From assembly GCA_965247395.1 (NCBI GenBank), contig OZ252012.1, positions 744,001 to 808,000 of the forward strand: 64,000 bases of DNA, written 5' to 3'. Position 1 is the first letter of the stretch; each line of letters opens with the position of its first letter. Below are positions 16,601 to 23,590 of this stretch, piece by piece. The notes beneath the pieces are model-generated. The model did not search any database. It was given only the letters and a program-made list of their open reading frames with translations, and was not told the origin of the DNA. Made by a program: the position numbers and the translations under genes. This DNA comes from CAYRJD01 sp965247395. Lineage in GTDB: Bacteria; Actinomycetota; Acidimicrobiia; Acidimicrobiales; Poriferisodalaceae.

Positions 16601-16674
16601 GCGTCGTACCGGAACGCTGGCAAAACGCTGGTTGAATATGTGTGATTGTCGCCTTGCGCCTCGCCAGCAGTCAC
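13657..16674 (-). CDS. leuS: leucyl-tRNA synthetase
   Basis: Charges tRNA-Leu with leucine. 1005 residues, somewhat longer than the usual 950-970. The HIGH-type motif is in LHVGHPLGFIGTD near residue 91. The editing domain includes TTRPDTIYGTTAMVLAPEHPLV. The KMSKS motif appears as KMGKSLRNAV, the form also used by mycobacterial LeuRS. The anticodon-binding and C-terminal domains follow, ending with IQINGKVRSRM. Extra length includes a Ser/Asn/Ala stretch near residue 58 and a low-complexity Ala/Gly/Thr segment near residue 925. Start is GTG 16674, only 9 bp from the nearest candidate start of the divergent mutase gene. Confidence 0.96.
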   Translation of the reverse strand: MTAGEAQGDNHTYSTSVLPAFRYDAELAGRIETGWQNHWESCGTYHTSNEPADGAGSNSAVSSNSGSSKAVVGQKLFIMDMFPYPSGAGLHVGHPLGFIGTDVYARFKRMCGFHVLHTMGYDAFGLPAEEHARQTGEHPRVNTERNIANMSRQLKRLGLGHDSRRGFATTDEDYYRWTQWIFLQIYNSWYDQSAERARPISELITEFESGERSTTSGSSWAELDDQQRHQELNQHRLAYLAEAQVNWCPGLGTVLANEEITAEGRSERGDHKVFRRPLKQWMMRITAYADRLLEDLDRLDWSTSVKLMQRNWIGRSEGAHISFAVSLAALDSAAPDPAATAVSIEVFTTRPDTIYGTTAMVLAPEHPLVKQLTASAWPDSTPPAWTNGAATPAEAVEAYQLTAASLSEFERQGERDKTGVYLGTNCVVPVSGTEIPIFIADYVLMGYGTGAVMSVPGEDQRDWDFAKKYGIGIFRTVQPPDDFEGEAYSGEGLTINSDFLNGMSIAQAKEEIIKWLIDNDCGEPKVTYKLHDWLFSRQRYWGEPFPIVFDEHGLPQAVPESELPVQLPELMDWAPRALDEHAEPEPPLGRDAEWASAKYDLGDGERTYRRELNTMPNWAGSCWYYLRYLDPNNSERLVDPAIERYWMSDPEGGVGGVDLYVGGVEHAVLHLLYARFWHKVLHDLGHVSGTEPFKRLLNQGYILAAAYQDERGVYVDAEKVHEKDGEYFADSAPDKALNRSFGKMGKSLRNAVAPDDIYATYGADTLRLYEMFMGPLDQDRPWETRSVVGSHRLLQRIWRNLVDEQTGAISVSDETLDPELMRLLHQTIASVTEAMENLRFNSAIARISELNNELTRRAAPVPRTAADVLVRLMAPLVPHLAEQLWAMLHDSPGVLAGASVTDPGTAASGAAETNTVPVDLATDAESVVYAPFPVADKSLLAADTVEIPIQINGKVRSRMIVATDASQDDLRAAALANERIKELVGDSEIKRVISVPAKLVNVVVV

Positions 16675-16683
16675 GTCGCAAGG

Positions 16684-18219
16684 ATGCCACGCTTAGTCAG
16701 CAGTCAGGCTTATCATCTGGCTCAAATCACACCGCTACCCTCAAACGTGGTGTCCTCACAGTTTGCTTTACCGAGCTATGAGCAGTGGGTAGCGGCCGCT
16801 AAGGCTGCTGCCAAGGTTGATTCACTAGAGGCGTTGTCAACCAGCAGCCTCGAAGGACTGCTGCTCGACCCGATCTACACCCCAAAAACCAGCCCCGACG
16901 CGGATGCTGTTGGTATGCCAGGAGCATTGCCGTATGTGCGCGGAGTAACCGCGGCCGCAACGACAGCACAGGGCTGGCAAATTCGCAGCACCGTTGGCTT
17001 GACGACTGCGGCTGACGTCGAAATTGCGGTCTCCGAGATTGCGGGCGGGGTTGACGCTCTCAACTTGAGACAAGAATTCCGTCCGGATCTTCTCAGCGCT
17101 CTGATCTCGGCTCTGCTCGAAACATCTAGCGAGCTCCCGCCGGTTTATTTACAAGCCGGTGATTCTCTTGAGGCTGCTGGCATGTTCGTTGAAGCTCTGG
17201 AGTCAGCTGGTGTTGATATCGCAGCAATGACCGGCTCATTTGGATTTGACCCAATCGGAGCCGCACTTGCATCGCAAGCACACATGGCACACGGGGAGGA
17301 GCACGAGAGGAAGTATCTAACCGAGCGGCTAGCGACAGCTGCCAACTTCTCGGCAAAACACACCGCTAGCAGCAATGCCAGCTCAGACAGCAACCTTGGC
17401 TCGGGCTTGCGAACGGTATCGCTGGATGGCACTGCTTTTGCCGAAGCTGGAGCTGGCGATATTGCAGAGCTAGGAGCCCTGCTAGCGAATGCAACTAGCT
17501 GGTTGCGTAGCTTTGACTTGGAAGCGCTGCCAGTCGAACATGCAGCGACACAAATGGAATTCACCATCTCAGCTAGTGCAGATGTGTTCGCCGTCATTGC
17601 CAAGTGCCGAGCTCTGCGACGTTGCTGGTCAGCGGTGCTGGAGGCTTGTGGCTGCGCAGAAGCCACGTCAGCGATGTCGTTGCATGTTTCAGCTTCTTCG
17701 ACAACGATGAGACAAGCCGACCCCTGGATAAACGTGTTGCGCTCCACCACTGCGGGTTTGGCCGCATCGTTAGGCGGGGCAAACGCAATAACGCTGCCGT
17801 CCTTTGCAGAGCCCTCTTTGGCCGCTGAAAACCCTGGGCAGGACAGCACTGGTCAAGATAATTCAGGGCTAGGCCGCCGAATCGCACGTAATACTCAACT
17901 AATCCTCCGGCATGAATCGAAAACCAATGCCGTCATTGACCCCGCGGGAGGCAGTTGGTATGTGGAGGAGCTGACCGAACAATTAGCCGAGCATGCCTGG
18001 CAGTACTTCACTCAGATCGAGGCGTCGGGTGGATTAGTGGAAGTTTTACTTGACAGATCAGACAACGGTCTGCGTGCATCGCTAGCCGAAACCGCTGAGC
18101 TGCGCTCACAAGCCATCGCTACGGGGCAACAGGTACTGGTAGGCGCTAGCCAATTCACCCAGCCAGATGAGAAGGCACCAAACACAAAGACCCCTGGGCA
18201 AGAGGAACCACAGTCATGA
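16684..18219 (+). CDS. mutA: methylmalonyl-CoA mutase small (beta) subunit
   Basis: Non-catalytic partner of the B12-dependent mutase that converts methylmalonyl-CoA to succinyl-CoA. Family similarity starts at FALPSYEQWVAAAK and continues through LLLDPIYTP, LPYVRG and VIDPAGGSWYVEELTEQLAEHAW. The protein stops after TGQQVLVGASQF, the end of the TIM-barrel domain, so it lacks the degenerate C-terminal B12-binding domain found in classical MutA (about 620-640 residues); here it is about 511. Start is uncertain: ATG 16684 is given, GTG 16747 matches the family edge better, and neither has a good ribosome binding site. It overlaps the large subunit by ATGA. Confidence 0.88.
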   Translation: MPRLVSSQAYHLAQITPLPSNVVSSQFALPSYEQWVAAAKAAAKVDSLEALSTSSLEGLLLDPIYTPKTSPDADAVGMPGALPYVRGVTAAATTAQGWQIRSTVGLTTAADVEIAVSEIAGGVDALNLRQEFRPDLLSALISALLETSSELPPVYLQAGDSLEAAGMFVEALESAGVDIAAMTGSFGFDPIGAALASQAHMAHGEEHERKYLTERLATAANFSAKHTASSNASSDSNLGSGLRTVSLDGTAFAEAGAGDIAELGALLANATSWLRSFDLEALPVEHAATQMEFTISASADVFAVIAKCRALRRCWSAVLEACGCAEATSAMSLHVSASSTTMRQADPWINVLRSTTAGLAASLGGANAITLPSFAEPSLAAENPGQDSTGQDNSGLGRRIARNTQLILRHESKTNAVIDPAGGSWYVEELTEQLAEHAWQYFTQIEASGGLVEVLLDRSDNGLRASLAETAELRSQAIATGQQVLVGASQFTQPDEKAPNTKTPGQEEPQS

Positions 18220-20498
18220 TCCCCGATTTCAGCAAACTGCCTCTGAAGCTGCCTAAGGGAAACAAGGCAAACAAAGCCAACTCGAAGCCTGCATCTTCAG
18301 CGCGGTTGGATTGGGCCGAGCAGCTTGAGGCACAAACCGGCAGGCAACCGGACGACTTCGTTACACCCACACCCGAGGGCATAGACATTGCTCCGCTTTA
18401 CACCGCTGCTGACACCGCAGAACTGTTTGCAAGCGGTGCCAGCAAAGACGGTGTCGGCGAAAACGGCATACACGGCACTTACCTGGACGGTTATCCGGGC
18501 TTCCCACCGTATTTACGAGGCCCATACCCAACGATGTACACAAACCAGCCGTGGACCGTGCGTCAATATGCCGGCTTTTCAACCGCAGAAGACTCCAATG
18601 CTTTTTACCGCCGCAACCTTGCAGAGGGCCAGCGTGGACTGTCGGTGGCATTTGACCTACCAACTCACCGTGGCTATGACTCCGATCACGAACGGGTTGG
18701 ATCCGATGTGGGGATGGCTGGCGTAGCGATCGATTCGATCCTTGACATGCGAACACTGTTTGACGCAATCCCGTTGGACACAATGAGCGTGTCCATGACG
18801 ATGAACGGCGCCGTGCTGCCGATCATGGCGTTGTATGTGGTGGCCGCTGAGGAGCAAGGAGTCTCACCCGCTCAGCTAACCGGAACCATTCAAAACGACA
18901 TTCTCAAAGAGTTCATGGTTCGCAACACCTACATCTACCCGCCGCAGGCGTCAATGCGAATCATCAGCGACATCTTCGAATTCACCTCCGCGCAGATGCC
19001 TAAATTCAATTCGATTTCAGTTTCTGGCTATCACATGCAAGAAGCGGGAGCTACCGCGGATCTTGAACTGGGTTACACGCTGGCCAACGGCTTGGAGTAT
19101 CTGCGGTGCGGCATGAACGCCGGATTGGCAATAGACGACTTCGCTCCGCGTATCAGCTTTTTCTGGGCCGTTGGAATGAACTTCTTCATGGAGATTGCCA
19201 AGTTGCGTGCCGCGCGACTCTTGTGGGCTGAGCTTGTTCAGCAGTTTGAACCGACTAATGAGCGCTCATTGTCGCTGCGCACTCACTGCCAGACTTCTGG
19301 TTGGTCGCTCACGGCCCAAGACGTCTACAACAACATAGTCCGCACCTGTGTTGAAGCGCTGGCCGCCACCTACGGACACACCCAGAGCTTGCATACCAAC
19401 TCCTTCGATGAGGCTTTGGCCCTGCCGACCGATTTCAGTGCTCGTATCGCACGTAACACACAGCTGTTTCTTCAGCATGAGGCTGGCACCACCGACGTCA
19501 TAGACCCATGGGGCGGTAGCTATTTTCTTGAGCGTCTTACGGCCGATCTCGCCAACCGAGCGCGTGCGCATATTGCCGAAGTAGAAGAACTTGGTGGGAT
19601 GACTTTTGCAAATGAGTCGGGTGTTCCGAAGATGCGTATTGAGCAAGCCGCTGCGCGAACGCAAGCGCGGATCGATTCAGGCCGGCAAGTGATAGTTGGT
19701 GTAAACAAATTTCAACCGGAGACCAGCGACGAAATAGACATATTGAAGGTAGATAACGCAGAGGTGCTGGCCGCTCAGTTAGACAGGTTGCGACGGTTGC
19801 GAGAATCGCGCGACGAGGCTCAGGTGCTAGCCAGCCTGGAGCACTTGACCGCAGTGGCTGACAGCGGTGAGGGCAACCTCCTAGCTGCCAGCATTGATGC
19901 GGCTAGAGCGCAAGCCACGGTTGGCGAAATGACTTTGGCTATGGAGAAGGTTTTTGGTCGCCATATCGCACAGATCCATACCATCAGCGGTGTATATAAA
20001 GATGAAATGGCTACAAGTGAGAACGACACCGACGCCATGACAGGCGACGCCAACGTGGAGGCTGCTCGAGAGCGAACGGCAGAGTTTGCTCGCAAACATG
20101 GTCGTCAGCCGCGCATTTTGGTTGCGAAAATGGGCCAAGACGGCCACGACCGCGGCCAGAAGGTTGTAGCCACCGCCTACGCCGATCTCGGATTTGATGT
20201 GGATGTCGGACCCCTGTTCAGCACTCCGGCCGAGACCGCGCGACAGGCCGTCGAAAATGACGTGCACTTCGTCGGGGCTTCGTCACTAGCTGCGGGACAC
20301 TTGACGTTGGTGCCAGCGCTGATCGACGCGCTAACAGAGCAGGGTCGTTCGGACATCATCGTGGTGGTTGGTGGTGTGATACCGGCGCAGGATCATGACG
20401 AACTGCGAACAGCCGGGGTTGCAGCAATCTTTACGCCCGGCACGGTTATTGCAGACGCCGCTATTGAGATGCTCAACCGGCTAGAGGGCACCAGCTAA
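18216..20498 (+). CDS. mutB: methylmalonyl-CoA mutase large (alpha) subunit
   Basis: 760 residues. The catalytic TIM barrel has the substrate-binding region YAGFSTAEDSNAFYRRNLAEG near residue 113, and the sequence continues with FDLPTHRGYDSDH. The C-terminal cobalamin-binding domain carries the base-off motif DGHDRG near residue 648, with the following GGVIPAQDHDEL and FTPGT. It isomerises (R)-methylmalonyl-CoA and succinyl-CoA, closing propionyl-CoA catabolism from branched-chain amino acids and odd-chain fats. Translation is coupled to mutA by a 4-bp overlap. A short acidic linker (about residues 600-620) contains a run of Asp/Glu/Thr. Confidence 0.97.
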   Translation: MIPDFSKLPLKLPKGNKANKANSKPASSARLDWAEQLEAQTGRQPDDFVTPTPEGIDIAPLYTAADTAELFASGASKDGVGENGIHGTYLDGYPGFPPYLRGPYPTMYTNQPWTVRQYAGFSTAEDSNAFYRRNLAEGQRGLSVAFDLPTHRGYDSDHERVGSDVGMAGVAIDSILDMRTLFDAIPLDTMSVSMTMNGAVLPIMALYVVAAEEQGVSPAQLTGTIQNDILKEFMVRNTYIYPPQASMRIISDIFEFTSAQMPKFNSISVSGYHMQEAGATADLELGYTLANGLEYLRCGMNAGLAIDDFAPRISFFWAVGMNFFMEIAKLRAARLLWAELVQQFEPTNERSLSLRTHCQTSGWSLTAQDVYNNIVRTCVEALAATYGHTQSLHTNSFDEALALPTDFSARIARNTQLFLQHEAGTTDVIDPWGGSYFLERLTADLANRARAHIAEVEELGGMTFANESGVPKMRIEQAAARTQARIDSGRQVIVGVNKFQPETSDEIDILKVDNAEVLAAQLDRLRRLRESRDEAQVLASLEHLTAVADSGEGNLLAASIDAARAQATVGEMTLAMEKVFGRHIAQIHTISGVYKDEMATSENDTDAMTGDANVEAARERTAEFARKHGRQPRILVAKMGQDGHDRGQKVVATAYADLGFDVDVGPLFSTPAETARQAVENDVHFVGASSLAAGHLTLVPALIDALTEQGRSDIIVVVGGVIPAQDHDELRTAGVAAIFTPGTVIADAAIEMLNRLEGTS

Positions 20499-20513
20499 AC
20501 CAGACTGTTAAAC

Positions 20514-20536
20514 GGCCGAGCTAGATAAGCCCGGCC
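20514..20536. terminator. possible bidirectional hairpin between convergent genes
   Basis: A 9-bp inverted repeat GGCCGAGCT / AGCCCGGCC with one A-C mismatch and a 5-base loop lies 16 bp after the mutB stop and before the PH-like gene stop. No T-run follows, so termination is uncertain. Confidence 0.4.
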
Positions 20537-20553
20537 CACTCTGTAACTATCGG

Positions 20554-21267
20554 TTATCGCTTTTGCCGACCGCGCTTGGCGTACTTGACGCGTTTCTTTG
20601 CGCGGTTGGCGCGATGGATCGTGCTCGTTGCTTCGGCGGCTCGTTTAGAGCTTTTACGAGTGGGTTTACCAGTGGGGCCACCGCTGGGCTTATCGGTGGA
20701 GTTACCGCTGGAGTCCTCGCTGGGGTCAACCTTTGAGCCGCCAGCGGCAGCATCTGCGGAGTAGTCACGAGTACCGCTGACTCGAAGCTGGTTTAGTGCC
20801 TCGTCAGCCTCGTGCAAGGTGCTGTGAAATCGTCGATGTATCCAGAGCTTTTCTTCGCCCACAACGATCTGCCCCCACATGGAGCCACGCACCTCAAACG
20901 GATTAATTCGGTCGTAGGTTCCGAGCCGTTCAACTGGTGTGCCGGTTCGTAGCGCTCGGGTTCGCAACAAGACCACTTCGAACTCGTTGATGACCAACAG
21001 GCGGTAGCGAGTCATCGTGAGCATGGCCACGGCCAAAAACACCACGGTGGAAATCAACAAGACCTGCACAAACGGCAAGGTTTCAGTCAGCAGTATTCCC
21101 CCGATGGCTGCGATGCCCAGCACTAGCAGGGTGAACGGGTGAAAGCCGCCGGTCGCTGGCATTATCCAGCGCGGTGTCTCATCAGGTTCTAAGAACTTGA
21201 GAACCGGATGACCGCTCTCGGCTTTGGTGCGCGCTAGCGAGCCTCGCAACTCGTCAAACCAACCCAT
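20554..21267 (-). CDS. PH-like domain membrane protein with basic repetitive tail
   Basis: 237 residues, function unknown. Two hydrophobic segments are seen at about residues 43-62 and 65-85 (FTLLVLGIAAIGGILL, VQVLLISTVVFLAVAML). They are followed by a bacterial PH-like domain: RYRLLVINEFEVVLLR, ERLGTYDRINPFEVRGS, WGQIVVGEEKLWIHRRF. The tail (from about 178) is low-complexity Ser/Gly/Pro/Thr and then strongly basic (NRAKKRVKYAKRGRQKR), which may contact nucleic acid or membrane. It is inserted on the opposite strand between the mutase genes and meaB. Confidence 0.7.
   Translation of the reverse strand: MGWFDELRGSLARTKAESGHPVLKFLEPDETPRWIMPATGGFHPFTLLVLGIAAIGGILLTETLPFVQVLLISTVVFLAVAMLTMTRYRLLVINEFEVVLLRTRALRTGTPVERLGTYDRINPFEVRGSMWGQIVVGEEKLWIHRRFHSTLHEADEALNQLRVSGTRDYSADAAAGGSKVDPSEDSSGNSTDKPSGGPTGKPTRKSSKRAAEATSTIHRANRAKKRVKYAKRGRQKR
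20661..20732 (-). repeat. six 12-bp tandem units in the PH-like gene
   Basis: On the plus strand each unit opens TGGG or TGGA, at 20661, 20673, 20685, 20697, 20709 and 20721. On the minus strand they encode a degenerate four-residue repeat (SEDS, SGNS, TDKP, SGGP, TGKP). Confidence 0.8.
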
Positions 21268-21357
21268 AGCGAAAGTGTGCCGTTAAGAGCACTGATCGCA
21301 ACCAAGCACGCAAACCAAACCTGTTCGCTCGCTCGTTAGCTCGCTACCTTTGAGTTG

Positions 21358-22437
21358 GTGCCGGTTGATCTCACCGTTAGCGAACTTGTTGAAGGTGTGC
21401 GTCAAGGCGATCGGGCATTGTTGGGCCAGGCCATCACTTTAGTGGAGTCAACCCAACCAACGCATCGCAGCCAAGCCCGTGAACTGCTAGCCGCGCTGCT
21501 GCCCGATTATCAGGCTCCGCTGCCAGAACAGGCCCCGCTAGTAGAGCAGACAGATAGCTCGCAAAGCGACTCCGGCGCTTCCTCTCCAACTCGCGAATCG
21601 CTAGAGGCGCTGCGTATCGGCATTAGCGGTGCCCCCGGGGTTGGTAAGAGCACGTTTATTGAGGCTCTGGGCGGTTTGCTGATCGAACAAGGTCGACAAG
21701 TAGCGGTGTTAGCGGTAGATCCCAGCTCAGAGCGCACCGGTGGTTCGATCATGGGCGACAAAACCCGCATGATCGACCTGGCTAATAACCCGTTGGCATT
21801 TGTGCGTCCGTCGCCAACATCTGGTCAACTCGGCGGTGTTCACGAGCGCACTCGCGAAACCATCTTGCTGTGCGAGGCAGCCGGGTATGACATTGTCTTG
21901 GTTGAGACCGTGGGTGTCGGCCAGTCTGAGACCGCGGTGGCTGACATGGTGGATTTCTTCTTGGTGTTGTTATTGCCAGGTGCGGGCGATGAACTGCAGG
22001 GCATTAAGAAAGGCATTCTTGAGCTAGCCGACATGATTGCTGTCAACAAGGCCGATGGGTCTGACATCGCTCGCGCCGAGCAAACCGCTGGCAACTACCG
22101 CCGCGCGCTTCATTTGACCGCTTCGGTTAGTCCAACGTGGTCTTGTCCTGTGGTTACTTGCTCAGCAATGGCAGGTGATGGGCTTGACAGCATCTGGGCA
22201 GAGGTCGAACGCCACCACGAGCTGTTTGCCCAATCTGGTGAGCTGGTCGAACGGCGGCAAGCTCAACGTGTTCGCTGGTTGCGGGCGTTGCTGACTTCGG
22301 AGTTGGTGTCGCGTCTACACGCTCATCCGGTGGTCAGCAAGTTGTTGCCCAAGCTCGAAGCTGACGTGAAAACCAATCTCACTACACCCACTCAGGCAGC
22401 GGATGAACTGCTTGAGGCTTTCTCTAAGCCCAGCTAG
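21358..22437 (+). CDS. meaB: methylmalonyl-CoA mutase-associated GTPase MeaB (ArgK family)
   Basis: The G-protein chaperone that loads and protects the B12 cofactor of methylmalonyl-CoA mutase. 359 residues from GTG 21358 (a TTG sits one codon upstream). Walker A is GAPGVGKST near residue 95. Also present are AVDPSSERTGGSIMGDKTRM, SPTSGQLGGVHERTRE, VETVGVGQSE and the guanine-specificity NKADGSD. The C-terminal dimerisation arm is present. Residues about 58-80 are an extra Gln/Ser/Asp linker. It is on the same strand as mutA-mutB but separated from it by the oppositely oriented PH-like gene, so it needs its own promoter, in the 90 bp after 21267. Confidence 0.95.
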   Translation: MPVDLTVSELVEGVRQGDRALLGQAITLVESTQPTHRSQARELLAALLPDYQAPLPEQAPLVEQTDSSQSDSGASSPTRESLEALRIGISGAPGVGKSTFIEALGGLLIEQGRQVAVLAVDPSSERTGGSIMGDKTRMIDLANNPLAFVRPSPTSGQLGGVHERTRETILLCEAAGYDIVLVETVGVGQSETAVADMVDFFLVLLLPGAGDELQGIKKGILELADMIAVNKADGSDIARAEQTAGNYRRALHLTASVSPTWSCPVVTCSAMAGDGLDSIWAEVERHHELFAQSGELVERRQAQRVRWLRALLTSELVSRLHAHPVVSKLLPKLEADVKTNLTTPTQAADELLEAFSKPS

Positions 22438-22449
22438 AAGTATCTCGGC

Positions 22450-23568
22450 TTAGAAGTCCTGGTCGAAAGACACGTCGCCTTCAACACCCATTTGATACGA
22501 CGCCACCGTGCGCTCGAAGAAGTTGGTCAGTTCCTGCACGTCTTGCAGCTCCATGAAATCGAACGGGTTGGTCGAGCCATATATTTTCGGAAGACCTAGC
22601 TGCATCAGCCGCTGATCGGCTACAAACTCCAGATACTCCCGGGTCTTAGCCGTGGTCATGCCTGCCACGCCTTCGGACAACACGTCCTCAGCGAACCGGG
22701 TTTCCACTTCCACGGCTTCGGTCAGCATTTCGTTTATCTGCTCGGCAAGGTGCTCGTCAAATAGTTCCGGCTGTTCAAAACGAATGACGCGCACCACCTC
22801 AAAAGCGAAGTTCATATGAGCTGATTCGTCTCGGAACACCCAGTTAGTGCCAGATGCCAAGCCGTTGAGTAGCCCTTTGCTCCGTAGAAAATAGACGTAC
22901 GCAAATGCCGCAAAGAAAAAAAGCCCTTCAATGCAAGCAGCGAAGCAAATCAGGTTCAGCAAGAAACCTTGCCGTTGTTCCATCGTTTCGAGTCGGTCAT
23001 GCTGGCTGATGTCGCTCATCCACTTGAAACAAAACTCAGCTTTGTCGCGCACCGATGGAATGTTCTCAATGGCTGCGAAGGCCTGTGCGCGCTCTTCCAG
23101 GTCTGGGATGTAGTTATCAAGCAGAGTTAGATAAAACTGAATGTGTTGGGCTTCTTCATATAGCTGTCGGCTGAGGTACAGCCGCGCCTCTGGGCTGTTG
23201 ATGTGCTGGTACAAGTTCAGCACCAGGTTGTTCGACACGATCGAATCCCCCGTGGCAAAAAAAGCCACCAGGCGATTAATCAGGTGACGCTCGGCCGGCA
23301 TCAAACGGCGATCAAGATCAACCACGTCGTCTGAGAAATCGATCTCCTCCACCGTCCAAGTGTTCTTGATGGAGTCTCGAAACATCTCGTAAAACACTGG
23401 GTAACGCATGGGGCGCAATGTCAGATCAAAGCCCGGGTCCAAGATGCACGCGCTATCCGCTTTTAACGCTGGGGCGGGAACGGCCGGATCCGAGCTGGTT
23501 AGGTCTGGGCTGACTGGATCCGGCAGTATCTCTGCGGTGCTGGCGGTTGTAGTTGTTAGTGATTCCAC
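22450..23568 (-). CDS. nrdB: class I ribonucleotide reductase small subunit
   Basis: Provides the tyrosyl radical for deoxynucleotide synthesis. Diiron ligands are visible in EEAQHIQFY near residues 138-146, in CIEGLFFFAAFAY, and in RDESAHMNFAFE. The tyrosine four residues after the first histidine is the position of the E. coli radical Tyr122, so a tyrosyl (class Ia/b-type) radical is expected and not the Phe form of class Ic. The frame opens at 23625 inside nrdA; GTG 23568, with GAGAG upstream and 22 bp after the nrdA stop, is the more likely start (372 residues). The N-terminal 50 residues are Pro/Ser/Asp-rich low complexity. Confidence 0.93.
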   Translation of the reverse strand: MESLTTTTASTAEILPDPVSPDLTSSDPAVPAPALKADSACILDPGFDLTLRPMRYPVFYEMFRDSIKNTWTVEEIDFSDDVVDLDRRLMPAERHLINRLVAFFATGDSIVSNNLVLNLYQHINSPEARLYLSRQLYEEAQHIQFYLTLLDNYIPDLEERAQAFAAIENIPSVRDKAEFCFKWMSDISQHDRLETMEQRQGFLLNLICFAACIEGLFFFAAFAYVYFLRSKGLLNGLASGTNWVFRDESAHMNFAFEVVRVIRFEQPELFDEHLAEQINEMLTEAVEVETRFAEDVLSEGVAGMTTAKTREYLEFVADQRLMQLGLPKIYGSTNPFDFMELQDVQELTNFFERTVASYQMGVEGDVSFDQDF

Positions 23569-23590
23569 TTGCTTTATCTCTCGGTGTCGC

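Noticed and set aside
13657..16674. LeuRS KMGKS as a damaged KMSKS motif
   Set aside because: KMGKS is the normal form in mycobacterial LeuRS, so it is not a defect.
17145..17849. Minus-strand ORF of 234 codons opposite mutA
   Set aside because: Antisense to a recognised mutase subunit with no ribosome binding site or domain.
22450..23568. NrdB as a class Ic (Mn/Fe, Phe) subunit
   Set aside because: A tyrosine is present four residues after the first ligand histidine, the radical-Tyr position.
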